This document shows positions 35,101 through 45,376 of a DNA stretch of 64,000 nt, one piece after another. Numbering within the stretch: position 1 is the stretch's first letter; every line of letters begins with the position of its first letter. The notes beneath the pieces are model-generated. The model saw nothing but the letters and a program-made list of their open reading frames with translations. It was not told the origin of the DNA and searched no databases. The translations under genes were made by a program, and so were the position numbers. Source of the stretch: Mauremys mutica (taxonomy: Eukaryota; Chordata; Testudines; Geoemydidae); NCBI RefSeq assembly GCF_020497125.1, contig NC_059082.1, forward strand, positions 19,581,965-19,645,964, given 5' to 3'.

Positions 35101-38100
35101 ATATGTGCTAGCATTTAAAATTCAGATTGATATGTTGCAGCAGCTGTGTTTTTTATTCAGCCTGCATGACTGATACGAAATTTAAAATAAACTCCTAGGT
35201 TTAAATTGTAAAAATGAAATGTTTGCATAGTATTTTCTTATGAAAATGTTATCTGAATAGACTTTTTTTTTAAATGCTGATATGGTGCAAAAGTTAGTAT
35301 GCATATATCTGAACCTATATATTCTAGGTAGAGAAAACAGAGCAATGTGTGTGTGGGTGAGAAAGAAAGAGAGAGGAGAGTGACAACTTCTAATGTTAGA
35401 ACAACATGCTGGCAATCTGAAATTAATACCTGGCTCAAACAATATGTGACTAATGAAATGTGATCCTAAAATAAACATGGCAAAATTTTCCTAAATGCTT
35501 ACTTTTCATTACATATAGTGATTACTTAAACTTTAAGCAATTTTTTTGATTCCCAGTTCACTCATCCATGCTTCATTTGAGCCCATAATGACTCATTCAG
35601 AGATTATAAACTTAGTCTTTTGGAATCAGCATTTTACAATTCTTGTTCTAGCTGCCAACCTTGACTTGTACCCTTTTTCAGCAAGGTATTGACCATTACA
35701 CCTGCTATTATATTTGACAGATATTTAATATTTCATACAAATAATAAAGAGAAACTATTTTGAATGCATTAGTTCAATGATTACTGCATTTTGCTTTATT
35801 TTTTATGTAAACAGAATTATAACTATGGTAAAATTAGTACTAAAGCTCTTTTTGTAACCTTATAATTATTATATTCAGTTTAATTCTTATTTTGGCAGGT
35901 GTATCCTGATTGTTTGTCACAAGTCATCTATGTTGCTTTCTGTGAAGCATTTCCAGAATCCAATAAATCTTTTGATGATGCATTTAAAGATGGACTAGTG
36001 GATTTAATTTTTCAATGGGTATCAGGTACTGTTAGCTAATTTAAATACACTTTTGAAGTGTATTATATTAGGATTTCCAGATTTCTTTCCCTCATTTAGA
36101 AATTATTACTTTTACCCCCACTAGTGGTATTAAATAATAATAATAATAATTAATCTATTACTAGAAATACAATTGTCAAAGATGCTCTTCTGAGTCTGGA
36201 GCATTAATATCTCAAATTCCAACTCTTGGTTAGAGAATGGAAAACAATTGGTGGTAGACTGGAAAACAAATGGAGATAATTTGAGCTGATTGTTCATCAT
36301 CATCTCTGTGGAACAAATGTTCTTACATTATTTAAGGAAATAATTAACCTAGACCTGACTGAGGATAAATTTAAGTCAATTATTTTGTAGCTCCATGTAA
36401 CTCAGTATGTTTCCACTTGCACCTTAGCTAATTGGATTTGTGAAAGCTTGTCTAGAACCTTTAGCTTTATTCATTAATGAAATTATAAATTCTTTTATTA
36501 TTAATTTTAAAAGTTAATGTTACTTAACGTTTAATGGTACTTTAAGATGCCTCAGCATTATAGAATTTGAGGTTTTGTGAGTGGGTATTAACTTTAGAAA
36601 TTAAATTTTCTTGCATAATGCCAGCACTTAACATATTTAACCTAACACATCTGACCTTACGAGCTATCATCAAATCTGTAATCTCTGCCTCATTGCAGAG
36701 GTCCGGGAAATATTTAACTTTTGCAGAATTAGCCAGCAATTGTATAATGATCCCCAGGAATATGTATCAATGTCTTCTTATGAGCGAGCTGCTGTCTGTG
36801 ATTAGGGAGGGTTGCCAACTTTCTACTCACACAAAACTGAACACCCTTGCCCCGCCCCTGCCCTGTCCCTCCTCCGAGGCCCCGTCCATGTCCCGCCCCT
36901 TCTCTGAGGCCCTGCCCCCACACATTCCATCCCCCCCTTTGTCGCTTGCTCTCCCCACCCTCACTCACTCGCTCATTTTCACCGGGCTGGCTCGGGGCTG
37001 GGTTGAGGGAGGGGGCGAGGACTCTGACTGGGGTGCGGGCTCCGGGATGAGCCAGAAATGAGTTCAGAATGCAGGAGGGGGCTCCAGGCTGAGGCAGTGG
37101 GTTAGAATGTGAGAGGCTGGGGGTGCGGGCTCTGGGGTGAGGCCAGGGATGATGGGTTTGGGGTGCAGGAGGCGGCTCCAGGCTGGGGATGGAGCTGAGA
37201 GATTCAGAGTATGGGAGGAGGGTCCAGGCTGAAGCAGGAGTTTGGGGTGTGGGAGGAGGTACGGGCACTGGGCATGGGGTGCAGGGGCAGAAATGAGGGT
37301 TTCAGGGTGTGGGAGGGGGCTTCAGGCTGGGGCAGGGGGTTGGGGTGCGGGGGAGTGAGGGCTCTGGCTGGGGATGCGGGCTCTGATGTGGGGCCAGGGA
37401 TGAGGGATTTGGGGTTCAGGAGGGTGCTCCAGGCTGGGACCGAGGGGTTTAGAGGGCAGGAGGGGAACACGAGGCGGGGCACCATGGGCCAGATGTAATT
37501 AACCACAGGGCCGGATCCGGCCCGCGTGCCCTAGGTTCTCCACCCCTGCCCTACACATAGGAGTTGGACAGGGGACATGCCGGCTGCTTCCGGAGAGCAG
37601 CGCTGAGGAGAGGCTAGCAGGGAGCCTGCCAGCCATGCCATGCTGCACCGCTAACCGGATAATCAACAGCCTGGTTAGCAGTGCTGACCGGAGCTGCCAG
37701 GATCCCTTTTTGACCAGGTGTTCCGGTCGAAAACCAGACATCTGGTCACCCTATGCACCATTCTGACTCTTTCTCTGTGATCCTGTGTGAAGGGAATATT
37801 CAGGAAGAATCTGTGGTGAGCACAGCAATGCAGCAAGAATGTAAAATCTTCAGGCCATGATTGAAAGAGAAAGTGTTGGGTGATTATTGGAAAAGAAAGT
37901 AGGCAGAGAGACGACGTGAATTATCTGTGTTGGAGGGAGCACTAGAACATCTTCCCCATGAATTAATCTTAAATGTCCTGTGAAAATACTTGGAACTGGA
38001 AAGCCTGGGGTGAATGCAGTTTATTCCATTTTCCAGTAGCAATTTTTTTCAATTTCTATAAAGATTATTACAGGGACCAAGCTGTGTCTGGTCTGATAGA

Positions 38101-41100
38101 CATTCTTTGGCAGCAGAATTTGATTTGAAATTTTTATTATTAATGTCTGCATGGTCTATTACCAAGGTATAATAGTAATAGATTTTATTTGCTTTTAATC
38201 AACATCCAGACATAGATGAACACAATACATTGCGGAAGAGAGATTTTTTAAAGGAAATCATGCTTTACCAATCTATTAGAATTCTTTGAGGGGTTCAGCA
38301 AGGATGTAGACAAGGGTGAGCCAGTTGATATAGTGTTGTTGGACTTTCAGAAAGTCTTTGACAAGCTCCCTCACCAAAGGCTCTTAAGTAAAGTAAGCAG
38401 TCATGGGATAAGAGGGAAGGTCCTCTCATAGATTAGTAACTGGTTAAATATAGGAAATGAAGGGTAGGAATGAATGGTCAGTTTTCACATTGGAGAAGGG
38501 AAATAGCAGGGTCCCCCGACGATCATTCTGAGACCTGTGCTGTTCAACATATTCATAAATGATTTGGAAAAGTGGGTAAACAGAGCTGGGACAGTGACAA
38601 AGTTTGCAGGTAAAGATAATTAAGATCAAAGCTGACTGTGAAGAGTTACAAAGGGATCTCACAAAACTGGGTGACTGGGCAACAAAATAGAGATGAAATT
38701 CAATGTTGATAAGTGCAAAGTAATGCAATGTAATCCCAACTATACATACAAATGATGTTAGCTAAATTAGCTGTTACCACTCAAGAAAAATCTTGGAGTC
38801 ATTGTGGATAGTTCGCTGAAAATATCTGGTCAATGTGCTGTGGCAGTCAAAAAATCTAGCAGAATGTTAGGAACCTTTAGGAAAGAGAGAGATAATAAAA
38901 CAGAAAATATCATAATTCCTCTATATATGAAGCCATGGTATGCCCACACCTTGAGTACTGTGTGCAGTTCTAGTCACCGCATCTCAAAAAAAGATATATT
39001 AGAATTGGAATAGGTACAGAGAGGAGCAACAAATATTATTAGGGATATAGAGCAGGATATAGAGGAGAGATTAAAAAGACTGGGACTGTTCAGTTTGGAA
39101 AAGAGATGACGAAGGGGGGATATGATAGAGGTCTATAAAACCATGAATGGTGTGGAGAAAACGAATAGTGAAGTGTTATTTACCCTTTACCGAACACAAG
39201 AACCTAGAGTCACCCAATGAAATCAATAGGCAACAGGTTTAAAACAAATATTAAAAAGTACTGCTTCACACCAACTCATTGTCATGGGATGTTGTGAAGG
39301 CCAAAAGTAAAACTGGGTTCAAAAATAATTAGATAAGTTCATGGAGGATAGGTCCACCAATGGCTATTAGTCAGGATGGGCAGGGACACAATCCCATGCT
39401 CCAGGTGTCCTTAAAACTCTGACTCCCAGAAACTGGGACTGGATGACAGTCCCAAATCTTTCTGTGGTAGGGTAGGGCACCCCCTTTGGGTTATATGGGG
39501 AGTGCACATGCTTGAATCGAATTACTCCATCCCCATCCCAGTGGGTGCTGTGGGGCATCTTTTTAGTGGGCTGGCAACCTTCCAGCTGGGGACTCTTGAC
39601 TGTCAAGTCCCTTCTCTATGTCCCTTGTGATGTCACCAAACATCCCATAGTCAGCAAAATAGGTTAAACTAAAGAAAAACTTGTAATCAGCTCCCTCCAG
39701 GATATGGGACTCTGGGAGTATCAAAGCTAATGCGGTTTTAGGATGCATCAGGTGAGGAATTTCCAGCAAAGATAAGGAGGTGTTAATACCGTTATATAAG
39801 GCACTGGTGAGACCTCATCTGGAATACTGTGTGCAGTTCTGGTCTCCCATGTTTAAGAAGGATGAATTCAAACTGGAACAGGTTCAGAGACGGGCTACTA
39901 GGATGATCCGAGGAATGGAAAACCTGTCTTATGAAAGGAGACTGAAAGAGCTTGGCTTGTTTAGCCTAACCAAAAGAAGGTTGAGGGGGGATATGATTGC
40001 TCTTTATAAATATATCAGAGGGATTAATATTAGGGAGGGAGAGGAATTATTTAAGCTTAGTAACAATGTGGACACAAGAACAAATGGATATAAACTGGAC
40101 ACTAGGAAGTTTAGACTTGAAATTAGACGAAGGTTTCTAACCATTAGAGGAGTGAAGTTCTGGAACAGCCTTCCAAGGGGAGTAGTGGGGGCAAAAGACA
40201 TATCTGGCTTTAAGACTAAGCTTGATAAATTTATGGAGGGGATGGTATGATGGGATAGCCTAATTTTGGCAATTAATTTGGCAATTGATCTTTGATTATC
40301 AGCAGGTAAGTATGCCCAGTGGTCTGTGATGGGATGTTAGATGGGTTGGGATCTGAGTTACTACAGAGAATTCTTTCCTGGGTGGTGGCTGGTGAGTCTT
40401 GCCCACATGCTCAGGGTTTAACTGATAGCCATATTTGGGGTCGGGAAGGAATTTTCCTCCAGGGCAGATTGGCAGAGGCCCTGGAGGTTTTTCGCCTTCC
40501 TCTGCAGCATGGGGCACGGGTCACTTGCTGGAGGATTCTCTGCAGCTTGAGGTCTTCAAACCGCAATTTGGGGACTTCAATTACTCAGACATAGGCTAGG
40601 GGTTTGTTATAGAAGTGGATGGGTGAGATTCTGTGGCCTGCGTTGTGCAGGAGGTCAGACTAGATGATCATAATGGTCCCTTCTGACCTTAAAGTCTATG
40701 AGTCTATGAGTATCAAGGTCCACTTCAGAGCTCACTGGGCTCCAGTACAAGCCCCTGTTCTTTTCCCCTTCAACTCAGGGGTTCTGCACCCTCCTTCTGC
40801 AAGGGCAGGGGCTCAGTAGGCTGTCAGTCCTCTCTCCAGGGCTGGAGAAGCTGAACAGTTTGTTCCTTTCCCAGGGTTGCCCCCATCTGAGTGGAGTTCC
40901 CTCTCTTTTAGCTCCTCCTCCAGTCCTGGCATGCTTTGCAGGAGCAGCCTGACAGGGCCAATCCAGCCCAAAGCAGCTCCTTACCCCTTATATACTAGTC
41001 GGGGTGTATATACACTGTCACATAGGGACTGGATCGTCCATAATTGCCACGTACTGTTCATTCCTTCTGAAGCATCTGGCATTGGCCACTGTGGGAAGAC

Positions 41101-42925
41101 AGGATACTGGGAGAACACTAGATACTGACAGACCATGGGTCTGACCCACTATGGCCATTCTTATGTTTTTAGACTGAACTTCATCTGGACTATTGACTAT
41201 ATATCAGATGCAGGCTACTTTAGCGCTTATTTGTTTACATTTTAGCCAATGTGGGCTTCACTGACATGTGCATTGGCACAGTGTGATAAACATTGCACTG
41301 CTGATAAACAGTAGAAATATATTTTTATATACCTGTAAAATGCCAAAAATGTTTTTCTCTATATTTTCCCCCTCTGTTGAAAAGCATTGTTTTTCAGGCA
41401 AAAAATACTTTGATCTTAACAGGAGACAAAGAGAAAATTACTCAGAGAAAAAAAATGCATTAAAAATCTCATTTTAGGAGGTCTCTGCACACCAAGGTCA
41501 CAGTCTACCACTCTTCTCTGCATATGCTTTTTTACCATGGCAGGACTCCTCAGCAGTCAGAATAATGTCCTGTGGATTATATTTTTATTGCTTCTCTGGG
41601 CAAGAACAAAGTTAATTCCCAGTGAGACCTTGCTGATCACAGCAGCATACATATTAACCTGCTGAGGGATAAATGTGCACCATTACTCCCAAAAGGGTCT
41701 TGCACTGGCACGAGCTAGTTAAACCCAAGAATCTAGCCTGTAATATGTGTCTGCTGTAAATAGACAGTGGGCAGAGTTCTCAAGATTTCAGTTGGACCAA
41801 ATGCCAAAAGATAACTAGAAGACCACTGCTGTGGCTTGGATTCCATATATCTCTGGAAATACTGAAACGTTTGGGTTAGAGGCAGTAAAACACTACTGGC
41901 AAGGAAATAGAAAGCCACCAAATAAAGCAAATTATAAACCCCAGTCAGGATAACTTGCAGCCTTAACAAAATCTTTCATTGTAAATGTTTTGTAATGTTA
42001 AATTCCAAAATGGGAACAACTATAAAATAAAGATATTTCTCCTCTCATAAAATATATATTAAGATATCCATACACAAAATCAAGTGGAAAAGGAAGTTAA
42101 CAAAAATAGTAAATTAAGATAATGAAATGAAAACAAAATATTGAATAGTAAAATGGGCATTCAAGGTCCAAACCTGGAAAGAAAGACTTTTTAAAAAAAT
42201 AACGCTACTCAAGCAAGTGAAAGCCTAGCATGAGCCACAACAAACTTTGTTTAAATTAGCCATGTGTCACCAATTTTAAAGATGTGCATTTCAAAACTCT
42301 TGAAGAAAAACTGACACCACTATTCCTAATTCCACTGCAGGATGGTAAAATGCATGAGTATTGGTTGTGCAGTTAGAGCAACAACTGTTAAAGACCAGAA
42401 TACTTTGGTAAAACTCTCTAAACATCTTTCATAAAACAGTAATTAAGAAAATAATAGTTATTCCAAATGCTGACATAAATTAAGAATCTCTGTTAATTGT
42501 ATACAAATAAATAGTAATCTGCACAAAATCAAACCGTGAGCATGATCTTGCCAGCACTCATGCCCGTGCTTAACTTTAAGAATGTGAGAATTCCTAGGGA
42601 AGTTAGTGCAATTGCTTACTATTTTAAAGTTAAGCACGTGCTTAAGTGTTTGCAGATTAGGGACCTGAAAGGGAATCAAAAATCTTAACTTCATTTGAAA
42701 GGATAACATGTCTGGTATAGGATAGCTTTCAAAAGTAACACCAAATACTTCTTTCTTTTTCTAAAGTTAACTTATGCTTTTCAGGTCTAAAGCCACAGAA
42801 ATTTGCTTGGAGGAAATGGAATCTAGAGTGCCTGAAGAAGCCCACAGTAAATAGTAGCAAGAAGGATACTATTACCAAGGCACCAGTTAAAGAGTCTGGC
42901 AAATCCAAAGCAGTCATTGAAGCTT
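20101..42925 (+). CDS. FAM227B: FAM227B, FWWh-domain protein (nine coding exons, 3' end missing)
   Basis: FAM227B belongs to the small animal FAM227 family, named for an FWWh domain; its biochemistry is unknown, and expression mainly in testis and ciliated tissue is reported for the family. Exons 20101-20154, 22271-22520, 23448-23515, 23899-23943, 25660-25764, 29737-29835, 30683-30784, 35899-36025 and 42785-42925 join without a frame break into 329 codons from the ATG at 20104 ([17 protein letters not shown]). The diagnostic FWWWF is at residues 197-201. A conserved aromatic core follows through residue 283, then a lysine-rich, probably disordered segment (284-329). Introns reach 6.8 kb and are packed with repeats. 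The known protein is about 500 residues, so later exons lie to the right. It is divergent from DTWD1, and FGF7 is antisense within its downstream region, as in human. Confidence 0.93.
20577..20909. mobile_element. Palindromic hAT-type MITE, 333 bp
   Basis: Long inverted arms (CAGGGTTTCTCAAATA ... TATTTGAGAAAGCCTG), GC-rich, structurally like 9082-9413. Duplication TTCTAGCA/TTCTAGCG (20569-20576, 20910-20917) matches at 7 of 8 positions. Confidence 0.88.
20920..22260 (+). other. FAM227B intron between coding exons 1 and 2
   Basis: AT-rich, no exon seen. A TTAAGCAC-type palindromic repeat copy lies at 21730-21830. Confidence 0.6.
22271..22520 (+). CDS. FAM227B: FAM227B coding exon 2
   Basis: 250 bases, residues 18-100 plus one base. 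Acceptor TTGCAG ends at 22270; donor GTAATG at 22521. It encodes [12 protein letters not shown] and a helical, charged segment ([19 protein letters not shown]). Confidence 0.94.
23448..23515 (+). CDS. FAM227B: FAM227B coding exon 3
   Basis: 68 bases, residues 101-123 ([18 protein letters not shown] onward). Acceptor AAAG at 23446-23447; donor GTATAC at 23516. It completes the split Thr codon from exon 2 and ends in phase 0. The sequence is low in conservation and rich in Ser/Thr/Glu. Confidence 0.85.
23899..23943 (+). CDS. FAM227B: FAM227B coding exon 4
   Basis: A 45-base microexon, residues 124-138 ([15 protein letters not shown]). Acceptor TTTTTCAG ends at 23898; donor GTAAGT at 23944; phase 0 at both ends. 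Confidence 0.85.
23944..25659 (+). other. FAM227B intron between coding exons 4 and 5
   Basis: No exon or intact transposon recognised. A (TA)n run is at about 24053-24070, and a diverged CTCACGTGAG-type palindrome at about 24860-24920. Confidence 0.55.
25660..25764 (+). CDS. FAM227B: FAM227B coding exon 5
   Basis: 105 bases, residues 139-173, opening [16 protein letters not shown] and containing [13 protein letters not shown]. Acceptor CCTTTTAG ends at 25659; donor GTATGT at 25765; phase 0 at both ends. This begins the conserved domain. Confidence 0.94.
26105..26200. repeat. Short palindromic repeat (TTTAGGCACCTA type)
   Basis: GTATTTAGGCACCTA and TTAGGCATCTTAATACCTTT are inverted arms around CCCATTAAAATTAATAGGAG. 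Related copies are near 31085-31240, 46370-46525 and 52830-52890. Probably a MITE. Confidence 0.55.
26389..26985 (+). mobile_element. Gypsy-type LTR fragment
   Basis: Starts TGTGAGGATCC and shares CCTAGGTCTGCAG with the LTR remnant at 17436 (GAACCTAGGTCTGCAGAGCC). The rest is C/T-rich non-coding sequence. No paired LTR or duplication identified. Confidence 0.6.
27690..28100 (+). mobile_element. CR1 ORF2 fragment
   Basis: Broken frames read ESYKERK...[15 protein letters not shown] and [12 protein letters not shown], typical of the CR1 ORF2 stretch between endonuclease and reverse transcriptase. Homologous sequence recurs at 48360-48730. Confidence 0.75.
28100..28250 (-). mobile_element. CR1/L3-like 3' fragment, opposite orientation
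   Basis: CATCTCTGACAGATGTTTGTCTAGCATG and ACAACCTCCCTTGATAATC match the reverse complement of a CR1-type 3' coding end. It abuts a plus-strand CR1 piece, so a 5'-inversion or two insertions are possible. Confidence 0.6.
28963..29099. mobile_element. hAT-like MITE, 137 bp
   Basis: Ends CAGTGGCGTTGGAAC and (reversed) CAATGGTGCTGGAAC are inverted repeats. The flanks (GCCAGTTT, GCTAATGT) match only weakly, so the duplication has decayed. Confidence 0.6.
29737..29835 (+). CDS. FAM227B: FAM227B coding exon 6, with the FWWWF motif
   Basis: 99 bases, residues 174-206. Acceptor CAACAG ends at 29736; donor GTATAA at 29836. It encodes [16 protein letters not shown] and the family signature [10 protein letters not shown] (FWWWF at residues 197-201). 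Confidence 0.96.
30683..30784 (+). CDS. FAM227B: FAM227B coding exon 7
   Basis: 102 bases, residues 207-240, from [17 protein letters not shown] to DTKDAFFQ. Acceptor TTTTAAG ends at 30682; donor GTAATG at 30785; phase 0 at both ends. Confidence 0.95.
31483..33525. mobile_element. Large hAT-like element with long minisatellite, 2043 bp
   Basis: Ends CAGGGCGGTGCAAGG and (reversed) CAGGGCTGGTGCAACC, each next to a TTGCGCCCTAGG / GGCGCCCTAGG-type subterminal block. Flanks TGTGGGGG and TGCAGGGG match at 6 of 8 positions. The interior is a tandem array then a GC-rich tail (33000-33440). No transposase. Confidence 0.78.
31699..32965 (+). repeat. G-rich minisatellite (GGGCTGGCTGGAGACAGG-type)
   Basis: Many imperfect tandem copies of blocks such as GGGCTGGCTGGAGACAGGG, GGCAGGGCAGGGGGT and ACAGCAGGGGCTGGCTG. 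Combined repeats of about 50-70 bases are visible. The units lack stop codons in several plus-strand frames, giving long Gly/Trp-rich open frames (to 296 codons) that are not genes. Confidence 0.9.
33682..34076. mobile_element. hAT-type element with CRE-containing tandem repeat, 395 bp
   Basis: Ends CAGTGGTCCCCAACACGG and (reversed) CAGTGGTCCCCAACCTTT; duplication CTATAGAG/CTACAGAG (33674-33681, 34077-34084) matches at 7 of 8. The interior has about four units of 68-74 bases, each with a GTGACGTCATCGAGAGGCG-like core; TGACGTCA is exact at 33737, 33879 and 33953, and TGATGTCA is at 33805. Confidence 0.9.
34085..35898 (+). other. FAM227B intron 7-8, repeat-poor part
   Basis: A few short palindromic-repeat traces near 34160-34350; otherwise AT-rich DNA with no exon seen. 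Confidence 0.55.
35899..36025 (+). CDS. FAM227B: FAM227B coding exon 8
   Basis: 127 bases, residues 241-282 plus the first base of Gly283. Acceptor TTGGCAG ends at 35898; donor GTACTG at 36026. It encodes [20 protein letters not shown] and [11 protein letters not shown], the end of the conserved domain. Confidence 0.95.
36133..36150. repeat. (AAT)6 microsatellite
   Basis: Six AAT units in the intron after FAM227B coding exon 8. Confidence 0.9.
36803..37753. mobile_element. hAT-like composite with G-rich minisatellite, about 950 bp
   Basis: Begins TAGGGAGGGTTGCC and ends CCAGACATCTGGTCACCCTA, so both ends carry TAGGG inverted; the right end matches the MITE family at 17254. The interior 37060-37470 is a G-rich tandem array (GGGCTCCAGGCTGGGGCAGG-type). 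Flanking 8-mers match poorly, so the left end may be misplaced. Confidence 0.55.
38220..39444 (+). mobile_element. CR1 LINE, reverse transcriptase to 3' region (left part of a split copy)
   Basis: Broken ORF2 including [13 protein letters not shown] (about 38326-38365) and the GDWATK block; then the 3' coding end and CATGGAGGATAGGTCCACCA at 39340. The copy resumes at 41025 after an insertion. Confidence 0.85.
39445..41024 (-). mobile_element. LTR-like insertion splitting a CR1 copy, itself holding a CR1
   Basis: Flanked by exact copies of GGGACTGGAT (39435-39444 and 41025-41034). Ends are TGACAGTC and ACTGTCACA, giving TGTGACAG...CTGTCA on the minus strand, with a minus-strand TATATAAGGGG-type box near 40990. 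About 640 bases remain once the nested CR1 is excluded. It looks like an LTR, but the 10-base flanking repeat is longer than usual for LTR elements. Confidence 0.55.
39776..40710 (+). mobile_element. CR1 LINE 3' end, with ORF2 C-terminus and tail
   Basis: 39780-40250 is an intact 156-codon frame with the CR1 C-terminus ([54 protein letters not shown]). The 3' UTR follows to the terminal tandem TCTATGAGTCTATGAG. Its open frame and clean tail suggest a younger, 5'-truncated insertion. Confidence 0.93.
41025..41180 (+). mobile_element. CR1 LINE 3' end (right part of the split copy)
   Basis: Continues the 38220-39444 copy: TCATTCCTTCTGAAGCATC, TGGCATTGGCCACTG, GGGTCTGACCCACTATGGCC and the ATTCTTATG terminus. 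Confidence 0.8.
41181..42784 (+). other. FAM227B intron before coding exon 9, repeat-poor part
   Basis: AT-rich; only the TTAAGCAC-type palindrome at 42540-42665 was recognised. No exon seen. Confidence 0.55.
42785..42925 (+). CDS. FAM227B: FAM227B coding exon 9
   Basis: 141 bases. It completes Gly283, encodes residues 284-329 ([18 protein letters not shown], then a Lys/Ser/Thr-rich tail ending AVIEA) and leaves one base (T), phase 1. Acceptor TTTTCAG ends at 42784; donor GTGAGT at 42926. The intron before it (6.8 kb) is the largest seen here. Confidence 0.92.
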
Positions 42926-43389
42926 GTGAGTATTTTTCAAATGCACAGAATGCATTGCAGCATGAATAGCTGAATGGAACATATAGTACTTTGCAAAGTC
43001 TAATATAATTGTCAACAGAAATCATTATTCACACTTCCATTTTATTTTGTAAAGGGTATCCAAATGAAAACATTATAATAATTTGGAACTTTTGGATTGA
43101 CTCATACATATATCTTGCTGTTTTGCTAATATTTGCATTTAGAGAAATCTGTAAAGAAAAAAATGAATGTGAATGTCAAATACTTAAAATAGCTGCTGAT
43201 ATGAGGGCCTCATATGGCCATTCATCTGTTGTGCAGAGATCCCTTTCTCCACTTCATCCAGTGGTACGTGAGTCTTCCTCTCACTCCTTCCTGCTTCCTG
43301 GCTCTGATTTCCACCATTCTCCCTTCTGTTACCATTCCTCCTCCTTGCTCCTGGTGGACCAGCTCTTTCACCACCCCATGCCTTTCTTG

Positions 43390-43712
43390 CAGGGCCGGCT
43401 CCAGGCACCAACTAAGCAAGCAGGTGCTTGGGGGGTGCCAATACAAAGGGGCGGCACTCCGTCCGCTATTGGAGTGGCACATCCTGGTCTTCGGCGGGAA
43501 TTCAGTGGCGGGTCCCTCAGTCCCTCTCGTCTTCTTCAAGCTGCCGCTGAAGTGCTGCCGAAGAGGAAGGGAGGGAGTGAAGGACCCGCTGCCGAACTGC
43601 CGCCGAAGAATGGAGTGGCGCGATTTAGCTGCTGCTGAAGTGCTGCCGATCGGCTTTTTTTTTTTTTTTTTTTTTGCTGCTTGGGACGGCAGAAAACCTG
43701 GAGCCGGCCCTG
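43390..43712. mobile_element. hAT-type element, 323 bp
   Basis: Ends CAGGGCCGGCTCCAGG and CCTGGAGCCGGCCCTG are exact inverted repeats, and CTTTCTTG is duplicated at 43382-43389 and 43713-43720. A T21 run lies at 43655-43675. Open frames inside are not genes. Confidence 0.95.
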
Positions 43713-43720
43713 CTTTCTTG

Positions 43721-45309
43721 ATCCTTCCCACTGCTTAGCATCCTACTTCAAGCCCATTCTCTTGATGCCAGCATACACCCTTGTTCCATTTCATTTCCTG
43801 GTTCAAGTGCCTCTACTGTGGGGTGTCCAACCTATAATGCCGGAAGGTCTAAGTGGTGGCCCACAGTCTTGACAATTTATATTTGATTATAAATTGAAAA
43901 TGCATTTTCTGAGCTGCATCCTATGATCTTTAAAGTGAAGAGTTTGAATCAACCCCATCTCTATGCAGCAAAAGTAGGGAGAGCTGCTTTCCCATCTGCC
44001 TCCCATCAACTCCTCTGCAGTCTCAGCAGCAGCTCTTCTGGGAACTGAAAGTGCTCTAAACAACAGTAATCTCCTCAGTATTTCAGCTGCTCGGCAGCAT
44101 CCCCAATGGACACCTGCTACACTGCAGGGGAGAAATGATAGAATGGCTGTGACTGTTCCATATCTGCTTCGCTGTTGGGCTGTCAGAGCCCCAGTACAGG
44201 AACTTGATTGGCTCTGTTTCAGACTAAGGGAGACCTTCTCCTAGCCAAACACCAAGAGCAAGAGAGGGGGAAAGTTGAGAACCAACAACCTGTTCCATGT
44301 CCTTGATTCTCTGCTCCAGCCCTAGCTCCAGTGAAAGTTATGGCATCAGAGAGGCTGCTCTAACTTGTACTTGTTAGTTATGGACCAGAAAGGATGGACC
44401 AAGGGAGCAGAGCAGGGCAGATAATCTGTCCCTAAATACTGATTGTGCGCCTCTGATCTTTTTGAAATAATATGTTTGGATCTCAGACTGAAAAGGTTGG
44501 ACACCACGGCTCTATATCATCACCTGCCTATAGTGTTGAGTGAGCATTTCATTCTGCATTGACTCTGCTGTGTCAGCTTGTACAGGATGCCTCACGATCA
44601 GCTCTAGAAGATATAGGAGTAGAATGATCACAAGGTGTGTTTTATGACCAGGGTACCTGGTTTTGGACTAACGTGCAATGATTCTCACATAGCTTGCCCA
44701 TAGCGAAAGCACAGGAGAACCACTCTAGTCTGACTACATGTATTGAGTGTGCTGCCTAACTGATTCTGAATAGGGGCTGCAGGATTGGGGCCCTACACAA
44801 AAGGCATTTTACTTTTTATAGGTCTTTCTTTTATTTACAGAATTATTTTTGCTTGTATGAGCTGACCATGCATATCTACTGCATAATAAGGCTGGGCATC
44901 TCTCAGTCTTCAGTTGTTGACTTGTAGCCTTCCTTGCTCTTCTTCCTTGTTCTAATTTCTGTGTTTCCTTTCAAGTACAATAAGTAAAGAATGAACCACA
45001 ATTGCATTAAGGAAAGCTGAAATTAGCACTGTCATCAGGCTTACTGTATAATTCCCGTCCTACCACTCAGGTTCCAATCTCAAAAGGAGGTTCTTGCTTT
45101 CAGTATTCTATATTTATATGTCGCTTAGTCTGCAATAACACAGTTTTAAAATAGACATTTATCTAAAATACTGAAGGGACATTGTCAGGAGAATCTTTAG
45201 CTTTTGAAAAATGATAAGCTTTTACAAAACCTGAAACTAACAAAAACGTTTGCATGAATTTTGCAAGTTATCATGTTTTTGTTTTTAATGAATAAGATTT
45301 GTCTTGCAG
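43721..45309 (+). other. FAM227B intronic region after coding exon 9
   Basis: No exon or clear transposon recognised. Confidence 0.5.
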
Positions 45310-45376
45310 TCCTGGAACCCCGTCATTGCAGCATTGTGCTGGTACAAGAGAACATGAATATTAAACTAAGTAGAAA
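45310..45376 (+). CDS. FAM227B: Candidate FAM227B coding exon 10
   Basis: After a good acceptor (TTGTCTTGCAG ending at 45309) there are 67 bases that stay open in the phase set by exon 9 (FLEPRHCSIVLVQENMNI onward), then a donor GTAAAT at 45377 that lacks the usual G before GT. I cannot match these residues to the known protein, so this may be chance. Confidence 0.35.

Noticed and set aside
36567..37268. 164- and 179-codon frames on opposite strands
   Set aside because: Low-complexity proline- or glycine-rich translation of another G-rich array.
39780..40250. Intact 156-codon frame as a possible host gene
   Set aside because: It is the C-terminus of CR1 ORF2, followed by a CR1 3' UTR and tail; a 5'-truncated LINE, not a host gene.
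43009..43738. Open frames of 209 and 174 codons near 43.0-43.7 kb
   Set aside because: Both run through the hAT insertion 43390-43712 and its T21 tract, so they are chimeras of intron and transposon.
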